In this document: positions 46,196 through 53,048 of the stretch, piece by piece
Numbering within the stretch: the first letter of the stretch is position 1
Layout of the letters: each line of letters starts with the position of its first letter
Source: JANOQP01 sp044227705
Lineage (GTDB): Bacteria > Bacteroidota > Bacteroidia > Chitinophagales > Saprospiraceae
Length of the DNA: 64,000 nucleotides
NCBI GenBank assembly: GCA_044227705.1
Contig: JBGAWE010000002.1
Coordinates: 1-64,000, forward strand
Reading direction: 5' to 3'
Made by a program: the position numbers and the translations under genes
The notes under the pieces: model-generated
What the model was told of the DNA's origin: nothing
What the model saw: the letters and a program-made list of their open reading frames with translations, nothing else
The model's database searches: none

Positions 46196-46435
46196 ATGGA
46201 AGCTCAAAATGTCTCCATCTCCGAAGCCGTCGTCCGCTACTTCCTCATGATGGCCGTCATCGTCGTCGCCGGTTTTGCCGGGACTTGGTGGCTGGCGCTG
46301 CTCGCGCTGCCGCTGTTCTTGACCGCCATCACGGGCTTCTGCCCCATCAAGCGGATTTTTCAAAACGGGAAAAACCAGAAAAAGAACCTCACCGTCCACC
46401 ACGCGGCTAGCCGCGAAAAGGCGAAGGCGGCCTGA
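46196..46435 (+). CDS. DUF2892-type small membrane protein
   Basis: A 79-residue inner-membrane protein with a hydrophobic hairpin (YFLMMAVIVVAGF and WWLALLALPLFLTAITG) and the CPIKRIF motif typical of the YgaP-like DUF2892 membrane domain. That domain is found alone or fused to rhodaneses. The function is not established; the conserved Cys before the second helix end is kept. The start at 46196 precedes the first helix by ~14 residues and fits the promoter position. It stands alone, with a terminator on each side, under the composite promoter. Confidence 0.82.
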   Translation: MEAQNVSISEAVVRYFLMMAVIVVAGFAGTWWLALLALPLFLTAITGFCPIKRIFQNGKNQKKNLTVHHAASREKAKAA

Positions 46436-46464
46436 TTCGCCGCCCTTTCAAACAAGAAGGAAGC

Positions 46465-46497
46465 AAGCCCGCGCGGACGACCGCAGCGGGCTTTTTT
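46465..46497 (+). terminator. Terminator after the DUF2892 gene
   Basis: Stem AAGCCCGC/GCGGGCTT (46465-46472 and 46486-46493) has a 13-base loop and a T-run. It also lies just past the end of the convergent SafE-like gene. Confidence 0.8.
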
Positions 46498-46511
46498 GTT
46501 CCCCGAAAAAA

Positions 46512-47147
46512 TCAATGGCAGATGGGCGGCAGCCCCGGAAAGCCGCCCACAAAATCCTGCAAGTCGAGCCGGAAGGCGCGAAAAAGCACCAGCAAGCCCG
46601 CCAAAAGGAACATCGTCGGTTGAACCCAGCCCATTCGCCCCCGAAGTTTTTGCCGGAAGAACCGCCCGCCGAGCGGCAAGGCGAGCATCATCGGCCAAGT
46701 CCCGAGGCCGAAAAGGAACATGAACGCCCCCCCGCCCGCCGCACTCCCGACGGCCAGCGCGCCCGCGACGGCGGCGTAGACCAGCCCGCACGGCACCAAC
46801 CCGTTGAGCAGGCCGACGGCGAAAACAGACGTGGCCAGCCCGCTTTTCAGCAGACTGGCCAGCCTGTTTCTCACCCAATGAAACAGCCGCCCGAGGCCCG
46901 GGGCCGAGACGGCCGTGCTCTCCATTTTCGTTGAAAAAAAGGCCATCGCCAGCAGGAAAACGCCCGCCGCGACCGACAGCCATTTTTGGAAACCGGCCAC
47001 GTCGACCGCCCGGCCGACCAGCCCGAAGGCCGCGCCGAGCGCCGCATAAGTGACCGCCCGGCCGAAATTGTAAAGAAGGGTTTGACCGACGGCGCGCAGC
47101 CTCGATACCCGGTCGAGCGGCAGGGCCAGCGCGATGGGGCCGCACAT
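46512..47147 (-). CDS. SafE/TauE-like membrane protein of the cbb3 cluster (N-terminus out of frame)
   Basis: A membrane protein of at least 211 residues of the SafE-like subfamily that accompanies cbb3 oxidase genes and is often linked to copper supply. It shows MCGPIALALPL, the GLVPCGLVYAAVAGALA helix and GTWPMMLALPLGG. The first ATG in frame (47147) starts inside the first conserved block: codons just upstream in the same frame read FLGLAGSLHCAG, the normal beginning of the family, but no start codon exists there before a stop. An ATG at 47199 is one base out of phase. One extra base in the GGG run at 47184-47186 would explain it. It follows ccoH directly. Confidence 0.75.
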   Translation of the reverse strand: MCGPIALALPLDRVSRLRAVGQTLLYNFGRAVTYAALGAAFGLVGRAVDVAGFQKWLSVAAGVFLLAMAFFSTKMESTAVSAPGLGRLFHWVRNRLASLLKSGLATSVFAVGLLNGLVPCGLVYAAVAGALAVGSAAGGGAFMFLFGLGTWPMMLALPLGGRFFRQKLRGRMGWVQPTMFLLAGLLVLFRAFRLDLQDFVGGFPGLPPICH

Positions 47148-47199
47148 CCCGGCGCAGTGGAGGCTGCCCGCGAGGCCGAGGAAGGGCGGCTGTCAGCAT

Positions 47200-47649
47200 C
47201 CCAACTGGTTGTATGTCAAAGGTTATGGGAAGCTCCTTTTCAAATACCCGCCCGCCGGCCTCCCAGTCGATGGTCACGCGCCAGAGGCCGGGGCGCAGCC
47301 CGACGGTCGGGACGAGCATCCGACCGGCTGTGTCCGTCTCTATCTTTTTCGAGAAATCGAGGGCCGCGTCGCTCGGGCGCAGGAAGCGGACGGAGCCGGT
47401 CGGTTGGCTTCCGTTTTGGGGAAATTGAAGTTCGACGGTGCGGCCGGCCGGGTCGTATTTCACCGAGACATCCTGCCCGGCGGCGTTGGCGCGGCGGTCG
47501 TGGGTCTTCTGCGCACCGAGGTCGGCCTCGTAGTAGTTTTTGGAAACCAGGCCCGGGTCTTGGCGGCTCGACGCGACGACCAGCCCGATCATTCCGACGG
47601 CGAAAAGGGCATAGAAGATGGCGATGCCCGCGCCCCAGTTGAGTTTCAT
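47200..47649 (-). CDS. ccoH: FixH/CcoH family protein
   Basis: About 150 residues with one N-terminal membrane helix (AGIAIFYALFAVGMIGLVVASS), the conserved DPGLVSKNYYEADLGAQ block and a periplasmic Ig-like part ending LPITFDIQPVG, which is the usual FixH length. CcoH is needed for stable assembly of cbb3 oxidase. There is no stop at the expected end: the frame runs on for a further 280 codons through the SafE-like gene in the wrong phase. If the base suspected at 47184-47186 is an error, ccoH and the SafE-like gene would be one fused frame; otherwise the stop is displaced. It follows ccoG by 11 bp. Confidence 0.8.
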
Positions 47650-47660
47650 AAAATCATAGT

Positions 47661-49439
47661 TTAGCGGTGGCCGGAGCTGGTCTTCTCCCCGTCGTCGTGG
47701 TCATCATGTTTTTCATGGTCTTCGTCGCGGTGGCCGGGGCCGGTCTTCTCCTCGTCGTCGTGACCATCATGCTTTTCATGGTCTTCGTCGCGGCGGCCGG
47801 GGCCGAGGAAATTGGTCTTCCCCTCGTCGAGCAGTTTGCCGTTCGAGAAGAGCTGGAAGGTAAGCTCGTTCTTCCGCCCGTGCAGCAGCGCGGTGGGGAA
47901 CTCGACGAAATACTCGCCCTTCTGGTTCTCCCCTTTCGGGACGACGGAAAAAGGCTTTCCAACCGGCCTCACCACTCCGCCCGGCGTGGCAAGAACCAGT
48001 TCGACAGGGCAGTCCCGGGCCGTTTTGTTGACGATTTCGATGTTGTAGAGATTCGTGATGTGCGTCGAATCGACCTGCTGGAAGAGCATCCCTGGCGTCC
48101 GCAGCACGAGCATATCGACCCCCGCCCGGCGGCTGAACATGAACACATCCAGCCCGACGAGGGCGACCAAAAGCGCGGAATAGGCCGTCGCCCGGGGCGT
48201 GAAAATGCGCCGCCGCCGTTCGGCGATACCGGTCTGCGAGTCGTAGCGGATGAGGCCGCGCGGGCGCGAGATTTTGTCCATCACCTCGTCGCAGGCGTCG
48301 ATGCAGGCGGTGCAGTTGACGCATTCGAGCTGGGTGCCGTTGCGGATGTCGATGCCCGTCGGGCAGACCTGGATGCAGAGCTTGCAGTCGATGCAGTCGC
48401 CGAGTTCGCGGGTCTTTTCGGAAAGCTCGGCGAGCGAGAAGGCGGTCTGCACAGGGTTCTTTTCCGGGACCTCGTCGTCCTCATGGCGGCTTTTGCAGTC
48501 GTCGCACTTGCCTGTGCAATTCGTGCCGTCGCCGTGCTCGTGGTGCTTTTTTTCAACAAAAACGGGCTGCTCGGCGGCCAAATTGGAGACGACGGGGAGC
48601 GAGAAGGCCATCCCCTCGCCGCCCGCTTTTGCCATGGCCTCGACCGGCTTTGGGGCGGCGGCTGGCTGCTTTTTCAGCTTTCCGCGCGGCTCGCCCCGGA
48701 TGAAATCATACGCGACGACGATGGTCTCCTTCACCAAAAGCACGCCCTGCAGGCGGCCATACGGGCAGATGGTCACGCAGACCTGCTCACGCAGGAAGGC
48801 GAAGACCCCGTAAAAAATCAGGCTGAAAAGCAGCATCGCCGCAAAGCCGCCGGCGTGCTGCCCGACAGGTTCGGAGACGATTTTCCGAACCTCGTCCATG
48901 CCGATGATGTAGGCTAAAAACCAGTTGGCGACTATGACGGCGATGGCGAGGAAGATGGCGTGCTTGAGGGTCTTCTTGCGCAGCTTTTCGGGCGTCCAGG
49001 GGCCTTCGTTGAGGCGCTTTTGGGCCGAGTGGTCGCCCTCGATGGCGTACTCGATGCGGCGGAAGACCAGCTCCATGAACACCGTCTGCGGGCAGGCCCA
49101 ACCGCAGAACAGCCGCCCGAAGACGACCGTGAACAGGATGATGAACACCAAAAACGTGAGCATCGCCAGCCCGAACAGGTAGAAATCCTGCGGCCCGAAC
49201 GCCAGCCCCCAGAGGATGAACCGCCGCTCGACGACGTTGAGCATGAAGAACGGCTCGCCCCCGATTTTGATGAAGGGCAGCGTCAAGAAGATGGCGATGT
49301 AGACGTAGCTCGCCCAGTGCCGGGCACTGGTGAGGCGGCCGCTGGGCTTCTTGGGATAGAGCCAGATGCGCTTGCCGTCGGCCCCGACGGTGGCTATATG
49401 GTCGCGGAATTCCTCGGTGTCTGGAGCGGTCGCAATCAT
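47661..49439 (-). CDS. ccoG: Cytochrome cbb3 oxidase accessory protein CcoG with His/Cys-rich insertion and tail
   Basis: A 592-residue polyferredoxin (CcoG/RdxA/FixG), recently assigned a role in reducing copper for cbb3 assembly. It has four to five membrane helices, the motif FCGWACPQTVF, CPYGRLQG, and two 4Fe-4S clusters (CIDCKLCIQVCP, CVNCTACIDACD), then a C-terminal Ig-like FixG_C domain. Two parts are unusual. Residues ~251-345 form an insertion before the ferredoxin motifs with a His/Cys-rich stretch (KKHHEHGDGTNCTGKCDDCK). The last ~45 residues are two 21-residue tandem repeats rich in Asp, Glu and His. Both look metal-binding. It lies between ccoP and ccoH. Confidence 0.92.
   Translation of the reverse strand: MIATAPDTEEFRDHIATVGADGKRIWLYPKKPSGRLTSARHWASYVYIAIFLTLPFIKIGGEPFFMLNVVERRFILWGLAFGPQDFYLFGLAMLTFLVFIILFTVVFGRLFCGWACPQTVFMELVFRRIEYAIEGDHSAQKRLNEGPWTPEKLRKKTLKHAIFLAIAVIVANWFLAYIIGMDEVRKIVSEPVGQHAGGFAAMLLFSLIFYGVFAFLREQVCVTICPYGRLQGVLLVKETIVVAYDFIRGEPRGKLKKQPAAAPKPVEAMAKAGGEGMAFSLPVVSNLAAEQPVFVEKKHHEHGDGTNCTGKCDDCKSRHEDDEVPEKNPVQTAFSLAELSEKTRELGDCIDCKLCIQVCPTGIDIRNGTQLECVNCTACIDACDEVMDKISRPRGLIRYDSQTGIAERRRRIFTPRATAYSALLVALVGLDVFMFSRRAGVDMLVLRTPGMLFQQVDSTHITNLYNIEIVNKTARDCPVELVLATPGGVVRPVGKPFSVVPKGENQKGEYFVEFPTALLHGRKNELTFQLFSNGKLLDEGKTNFLGPGRRDEDHEKHDGHDDEEKTGPGHRDEDHEKHDDHDDGEKTSSGHR
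47679..47804 (-). repeat. Two tandem 63-bp units encoding the His/Asp-rich CcoG tail
   Basis: Units at 47679-47741 and 47742-47804 are nearly identical and translate to GPG(R/H)RDEDHEKHD(G/D)HDD plus EKT. The period of 63 bp keeps the frame, so copy number can vary without breaking the gene. Confidence 0.85.
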
Positions 49440-49458
49440 TTTTTTGGATTGAAAAGCG

Positions 49459-49487
49459 GGCGGCCCCGGCTGTGCGCCGAGGCCGCC
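49459..49487 (-). other. Stem-loop between ccoP and ccoG
   Basis: Inverted arms GGCGGCC/GGCCGCC lie in the 61-base gap between ccoP and ccoG. No U-run follows on the minus strand, so it is more likely an RNA-processing or stability element than a terminator. Confidence 0.45.
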
Positions 49488-49500
49488 AACTTCCTGAAAA

Positions 49501-50415
49501 TCAATTCTTTACGGCGGCTTGGGCGGTCGGCTCCTCCTTCCAGATGTCGCCCTGCGGGGCCTTCGGGTTGGGCGGGTTCGTGCCGCGCAGGGTGAGGATG
49601 AAGCTCGCCACCTTCTGCATGTCGGAAGGCTTTATCTCGGCCTGCCAGCTCTTCATGCCCTTGTCGGGCACGCCGTACTTGATGGTCTTGAAGACGTTCT
49701 TGATGCCGCCGCCGTGAATCCAGTTGTCGTCGGTCATGTTCGGGCCGACGCCGCCCTCGCCGAGCTGGCCGTGGCAGGCGGAGCAAGTGTTTTTGAAAAT
49801 AAAGGCCCCGTCGGCCAGCGCGTCCTTGTCGGTCAGGGCGGTGACGGTCTCCTCGTTGACCTTGTCGGCGGCGCTCGACAGGGCGATGGCCTTCTGGTAG
49901 CGGGCCTCCTCCATCTCGCGCTCATACTCCTGCCGCTGGTTGAGGCCGGGGCCGCCCCAGTGGTAGTAAATCATGTAGCCGACGGCGAAGACGATGGTCA
50001 GGTAGAACATGTTGACCCACCACGGCGGCAGGTTGTTGTCCAGCTCGCGGATGCCGTCGAACTCGTGATGGCCCATGATGCGACCCTCCTCGGCCATCGG
50101 GACGGCGTCCTCCCAGTACTTCTTCCGAAGTTTTGTCCAAAAATCGCCGCCGCTCGGCACGGCTGTCGGCTCCGGCACGGGCAGCCCCTGCGCCCGGAGG
50201 GCCATGTTCTGCAGCTCGCGATAGATCATGAAGTTGATCTTGACCATCGTCAAAATCGCGGCGACGACCACGACGGCCGCCATCCCGGTCAGCACCCAGA
50301 ACATCGACTGCTGGAAGACCGGGTCGGCCGCTTTCGCCTCGGCCGGAGCTTGGGCGGCGAGCAGCCCACTGGTCAGCAAAAAGAAGAGAGCCAAACCTGG
50401 CTTTATGTTTTTCAT
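49501..50415 (-). CDS. ccoP: cbb3-type cytochrome c oxidase subunit III (CcoP), single haem c
   Basis: A 304-residue membrane-anchored cytochrome c. The start at the ATG at 50415 gives a hydrophobic leader (MKNIKPGLALFFLLTSG); a TTG three codons upstream is less likely. A second membrane helix (MFWVLTGMAAVVVVAAILT) and the conserved NNLPPWWVNMFYLTIVFAVG helix of the CcoP N-terminal domain follow. Only one haem-binding motif, CSACH, is present, with a distal methionine region MKSWQAEIKPSDMQKVA. Proteobacterial CcoP has two haems; the single-haem form is normal in Bacteroidota. It passes electrons to the catalytic subunit. It lies between ccoQ and ccoG. Confidence 0.94.
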   Translation of the reverse strand: MKNIKPGLALFFLLTSGLLAAQAPAEAKAADPVFQQSMFWVLTGMAAVVVVAAILTMVKINFMIYRELQNMALRAQGLPVPEPTAVPSGGDFWTKLRKKYWEDAVPMAEEGRIMGHHEFDGIRELDNNLPPWWVNMFYLTIVFAVGYMIYYHWGGPGLNQRQEYEREMEEARYQKAIALSSAADKVNEETVTALTDKDALADGAFIFKNTCSACHGQLGEGGVGPNMTDDNWIHGGGIKNVFKTIKYGVPDKGMKSWQAEIKPSDMQKVASFILTLRGTNPPNPKAPQGDIWKEEPTAQAAVKN

Positions 50416-50457
50416 AAAATTCAAGTCGTTGAAAATGAACGGGTTAAAGCGAGCAGC

Positions 50458-50616
50458 TCAATCTTCGAGCGGCAGCCGGGCAATCCTGTCCATGTCGGCC
50501 TTCCTCGAGAAAAAGGCCATGAGCGAGGCGACGGTGAACGCCGTGAAGAACAGCACCGTCGGCACGACGTCGAACCAGTGGATGCCTTCGACGGATTGTA
50601 GGATGTACTTGTACAT
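50458..50616 (-). CDS. ccoQ: Small cbb3 oxidase subunit (CcoQ-like)
   Basis: A 52-residue protein beginning MYKYILQSVEGIHWFDVV, with one membrane helix (PTVLFFTAFTVASLMAFF) followed by a short charged tail (SRKADMDRIARLPLED). Size, topology and position between the catalytic subunit gene (3 bp upstream) and ccoP match CcoQ/FixQ, the stabilising fourth subunit. It is easily overlooked because it is so short. Confidence 0.85.
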   Translation of the reverse strand: MYKYILQSVEGIHWFDVVPTVLFFTAFTVASLMAFFSRKADMDRIARLPLED

Positions 50617-50619
50617 GGC

Positions 50620-52740
50620 TCAATTGGCTTTTTTGATGTCGGTCCCGACCCGTTGCAGGTAGGCGATGAGCGCGACGATTTCCTTGTTGTCCATCTGGTC
50701 GTCCTTCACGCCCTGCGAACGGAGGTTTTCGGCCACCTTTTTGGCCTGCGAAGAGAGGTCGGCCGTGGCCCTCGACTCGAAACCGTCGGGGTACGGGGTG
50801 CCCATTTTTTTCAAAACATGGATTTTGGCCCCGGTGAGCGACGTGTCGATGGGGTTCTCGAACAGCCACGGGTAGGTCGGCATGATGGTGCCGGGCGACA
50901 TGGTCGACGGCTCGAGCATATGGTTGTAGTGCCACGAGTCGGGGTACTTGCCGCCGATGCGGGCGAGGTCGGGGCCTGTCCGTTTCGACCCCCAGAGGAA
51001 GGGGCGGTCGAAGATGAACTCGCCGCTCTTTGAGAACTCGCCGTAGCGCTCCGTCTCCGAGCGGAAGGGCCGAACCATCTGGCTGTGGCAGCCGACACAG
51101 CCCTCGCGGATGTAGATGTCGCGCCCCTCCAGCTCGAGCGGCGTGTATGGTTTGACAGAAGAGATTTTCGGGACGTTGCTCTCGACGAACATCATCGGCA
51201 GGATTTGCACGAGGCCGCCGATGGCGATGAGGACGGTGCTCCACAGGAGCATCTGGCCCGGCCGCGTCTCAATCCAGCGGTGCCAGTAGGTGCCTTTCAC
51301 CCACGCTTCGCGCTGGCGGGCGGGGGCCTCGGCGGGTTCGTTGGCGAGGAAGCTGCCCATCCCGGCCGTCTTCGTCAGGTTGTATATCCCAATCAAAACG
51401 CCACTGAAGTAGAGCAGGCCACCCACCGCCCGCATGGCGTACATCGGGATGATTTGGGTGACGGTTTCGAGGAAGAGCGGGTATTTCAAAGTCCCTTCCG
51501 GGGTAAATTCCTTCCACATCAGGCTCTGCGTCCAGCCCGCCCAGTAGAGCGGGACGGCGTAGAAAAGGATGCCTATGGTGCCGATCCAGAAGTGGACGTT
51601 GGCCAGCCTTTTTGAGAAAAGCTCAGTCTGCCACATCCTCGGGATGAGCCAGTAGAGGATGCCGAAGGTGAGGAAGCCGTTCCAGCCGAGCGCGCCGACG
51701 TGGACGTGGGCGATGGTCCAGTCCGTGAAGTGGCTGATGGCGTTGACGCTTTTAATGGAAAGCATCGGCCCCTCGAAGGTGGCCATGCCGTAGGCCGTAA
51801 CGGCGACGACCATGAACTTCAGGACCGGGTCCTGCCGGACGCGGTCCCACGCGCCGCGCAGGGTGAGCAGGCCGTTGAGCATCCCGCCCCAGCTCGGCGC
51901 GATGAGCATTATTGAAAAGACGGTCCCGAGCGACTGCACCCAATCGGGGATGCTCGAATAGAGAAGGTGGTGCGGCCCGGCCCAGATGTAGATGAATATC
52001 AATGCCCAGAAGTGGATGATGGACAGCCGGTAGCTGTAGACCGGCCGGTTGGCCGCCTTCGGCATGAAGTAGTACATCAGCCCCAGATAGGGCGTCGTGA
52101 GGAAGAAGGCGACGGCGTTGTGGCCGTACCACCACTGCACGAGCGCCTCCTGAACCCCGGCGTAGAGCGAGTAGCTGTGCGTCAACGAGACGGGGTATTC
52201 GAGGTTCCTGAAAATATGGAGAACGGCCACCGTCACCCAAGTGGCGATGTAGAACCACACGGCCACGTAGAGGTGCGATTCGCGCCTTTTGACGATGGTC
52301 CCAATCATGTTTATCCCGAAAACCACCCAAATCAGCGCGATGAGGATGTCGAGCGGCCATATCAGTTCGGCGTACTCGCCGCTCGTCGTCCAACCCGTCG
52401 GGAGGGTCAGTGCGGCACCGAGGATGATGAGCTGCCAGCCCCAGAAGTTTATCCAGGAAAGGGCATCGCTGAACATCCGGGCCTTAAGCACGCGCTGGAG
52501 CGAGTAGTAGACGCCCATGAAGATGCCGTTGCCGACGAAGGCGAATATCACGGCGTTGGTGTGCAGCGGCCGCAGCCGCCCGAAGGTGGTGAAGGGCAGC
52601 CCGAAGTTGAGCGCGGGCCACACGAGCTGGCAGGCCAGCACAAGGCCCACGAGCATCCCGACCGCGCCCCAGATGAGCGAGGCCCACGCAAAGGCGCGGA
52701 CGATGCGGTTGTCGTAGCTGAATCTTTCAATTGGGTTCAT
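50620..52740 (-). CDS. ccoNO: Fused cbb3 cytochrome c oxidase subunits I and II (CcoN-CcoO)
   Basis: A 706-residue fusion. The N-terminal ~480 residues are the 12-helix haem-copper catalytic subunit CcoN, with QWWYGHNAVAFF (His ligand), IHFWALIFIYIWAGPHHLLYSSIPDW (Cu-B histidine pair, split here by its context) and HFTDWTIAHVHVGALGWNG. After a linker (EAPARQREAW) and one more helix comes CcoO with the haem-c motif CVGCHSQMVRPFRSE. The enzyme reduces oxygen to water with high affinity while pumping protons. The fused form is known in Bacteroidota. It overlaps ccoS by 4 bp (ATGA). Confidence 0.96.
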   Translation of the reverse strand: MNPIERFSYDNRIVRAFAWASLIWGAVGMLVGLVLACQLVWPALNFGLPFTTFGRLRPLHTNAVIFAFVGNGIFMGVYYSLQRVLKARMFSDALSWINFWGWQLIILGAALTLPTGWTTSGEYAELIWPLDILIALIWVVFGINMIGTIVKRRESHLYVAVWFYIATWVTVAVLHIFRNLEYPVSLTHSYSLYAGVQEALVQWWYGHNAVAFFLTTPYLGLMYYFMPKAANRPVYSYRLSIIHFWALIFIYIWAGPHHLLYSSIPDWVQSLGTVFSIMLIAPSWGGMLNGLLTLRGAWDRVRQDPVLKFMVVAVTAYGMATFEGPMLSIKSVNAISHFTDWTIAHVHVGALGWNGFLTFGILYWLIPRMWQTELFSKRLANVHFWIGTIGILFYAVPLYWAGWTQSLMWKEFTPEGTLKYPLFLETVTQIIPMYAMRAVGGLLYFSGVLIGIYNLTKTAGMGSFLANEPAEAPARQREAWVKGTYWHRWIETRPGQMLLWSTVLIAIGGLVQILPMMFVESNVPKISSVKPYTPLELEGRDIYIREGCVGCHSQMVRPFRSETERYGEFSKSGEFIFDRPFLWGSKRTGPDLARIGGKYPDSWHYNHMLEPSTMSPGTIMPTYPWLFENPIDTSLTGAKIHVLKKMGTPYPDGFESRATADLSSQAKKVAENLRSQGVKDDQMDNKEIVALIAYLQRVGTDIKKAN

Positions 52741-52955
52741 TCGCCTGTCTCGGTTGAGTTTGATGAATTGGTGGAAGTGGTTGATGCGGACTCGCCCGCG
52801 GTCGCGCTCGCCCCCGGCTTGTCGTCGAACAAAATGCGGATGGACGGCGTGAGGCCGTCGTCGAACTGCCCGGCCCGCGTCGCCCAGAGGAAGGCGGCCA
52901 AAAAGCCGAGCGCGACGACGAGGCTGACCAGAATCAAGAAGAACATGATGCTCAT
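52737..52955 (-). CDS. ccoS: cbb3 oxidase maturation protein CcoS
   Basis: A 72-residue protein: MSIMFFLILVSLVVALGFLAAF forms one membrane helix, followed by the conserved WATRAGQFDD motif with the (S/T)PSIRILFDD segment and a Ser/Thr-rich tail. CcoS is needed to insert haem and copper into the oxidase. The ATG at 52955 is preferred over a TTG six bases upstream. It is the first gene of the oxidase operon and lies just behind the composite promoter. Confidence 0.9.
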   Translation of the reverse strand: MSIMFFLILVSLVVALGFLAAFLWATRAGQFDDGLTPSIRILFDDKPGASATAGESASTTSTNSSNSTETGE

Positions 52956-52983
52956 AATCAATGCATTGCGCGGTTTTTCGGGT

Positions 52984-53048
52984 CAAAAGTCATCGGCGTG
53001 TCAGCGGTGTTGGATGATGGAAGTCAGGGGCGGGGTTGATAAAAATCA
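52984..53048 (-). promoter_or_regulatory. Composite promoter of the ccoS-NO-Q-P-G-H operon
   Basis: Distal box TGATAAAAATCA (53037-53048), which is also a perfect FNR box when extended to TTGAT-N4-ATCAA, and proximal box TGATGGAAGTCA (53015-53026) start 22 bp apart. On the minus strand the -7 box GACTTTTG (52991-52984) ends 36.5 bp from the proximal centre. The ccoS start is 29 bp downstream. The distal box overlaps the ccoI stop codon. Confidence 0.82.

Noticed and set aside
46360..47649. A single 429-residue protein from the ccoH frame
   Set aside because: After residue 150 the translation is an Arg/Pro-rich shadow of the SafE-like gene. The real continuation is in another frame.
52981..52992. 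GGTCAAAAGTCA as a further operator before ccoS
   Set aside because: It is 34 bp from the proximal box and on the minus strand it supplies the -7 box GACTTTTG.
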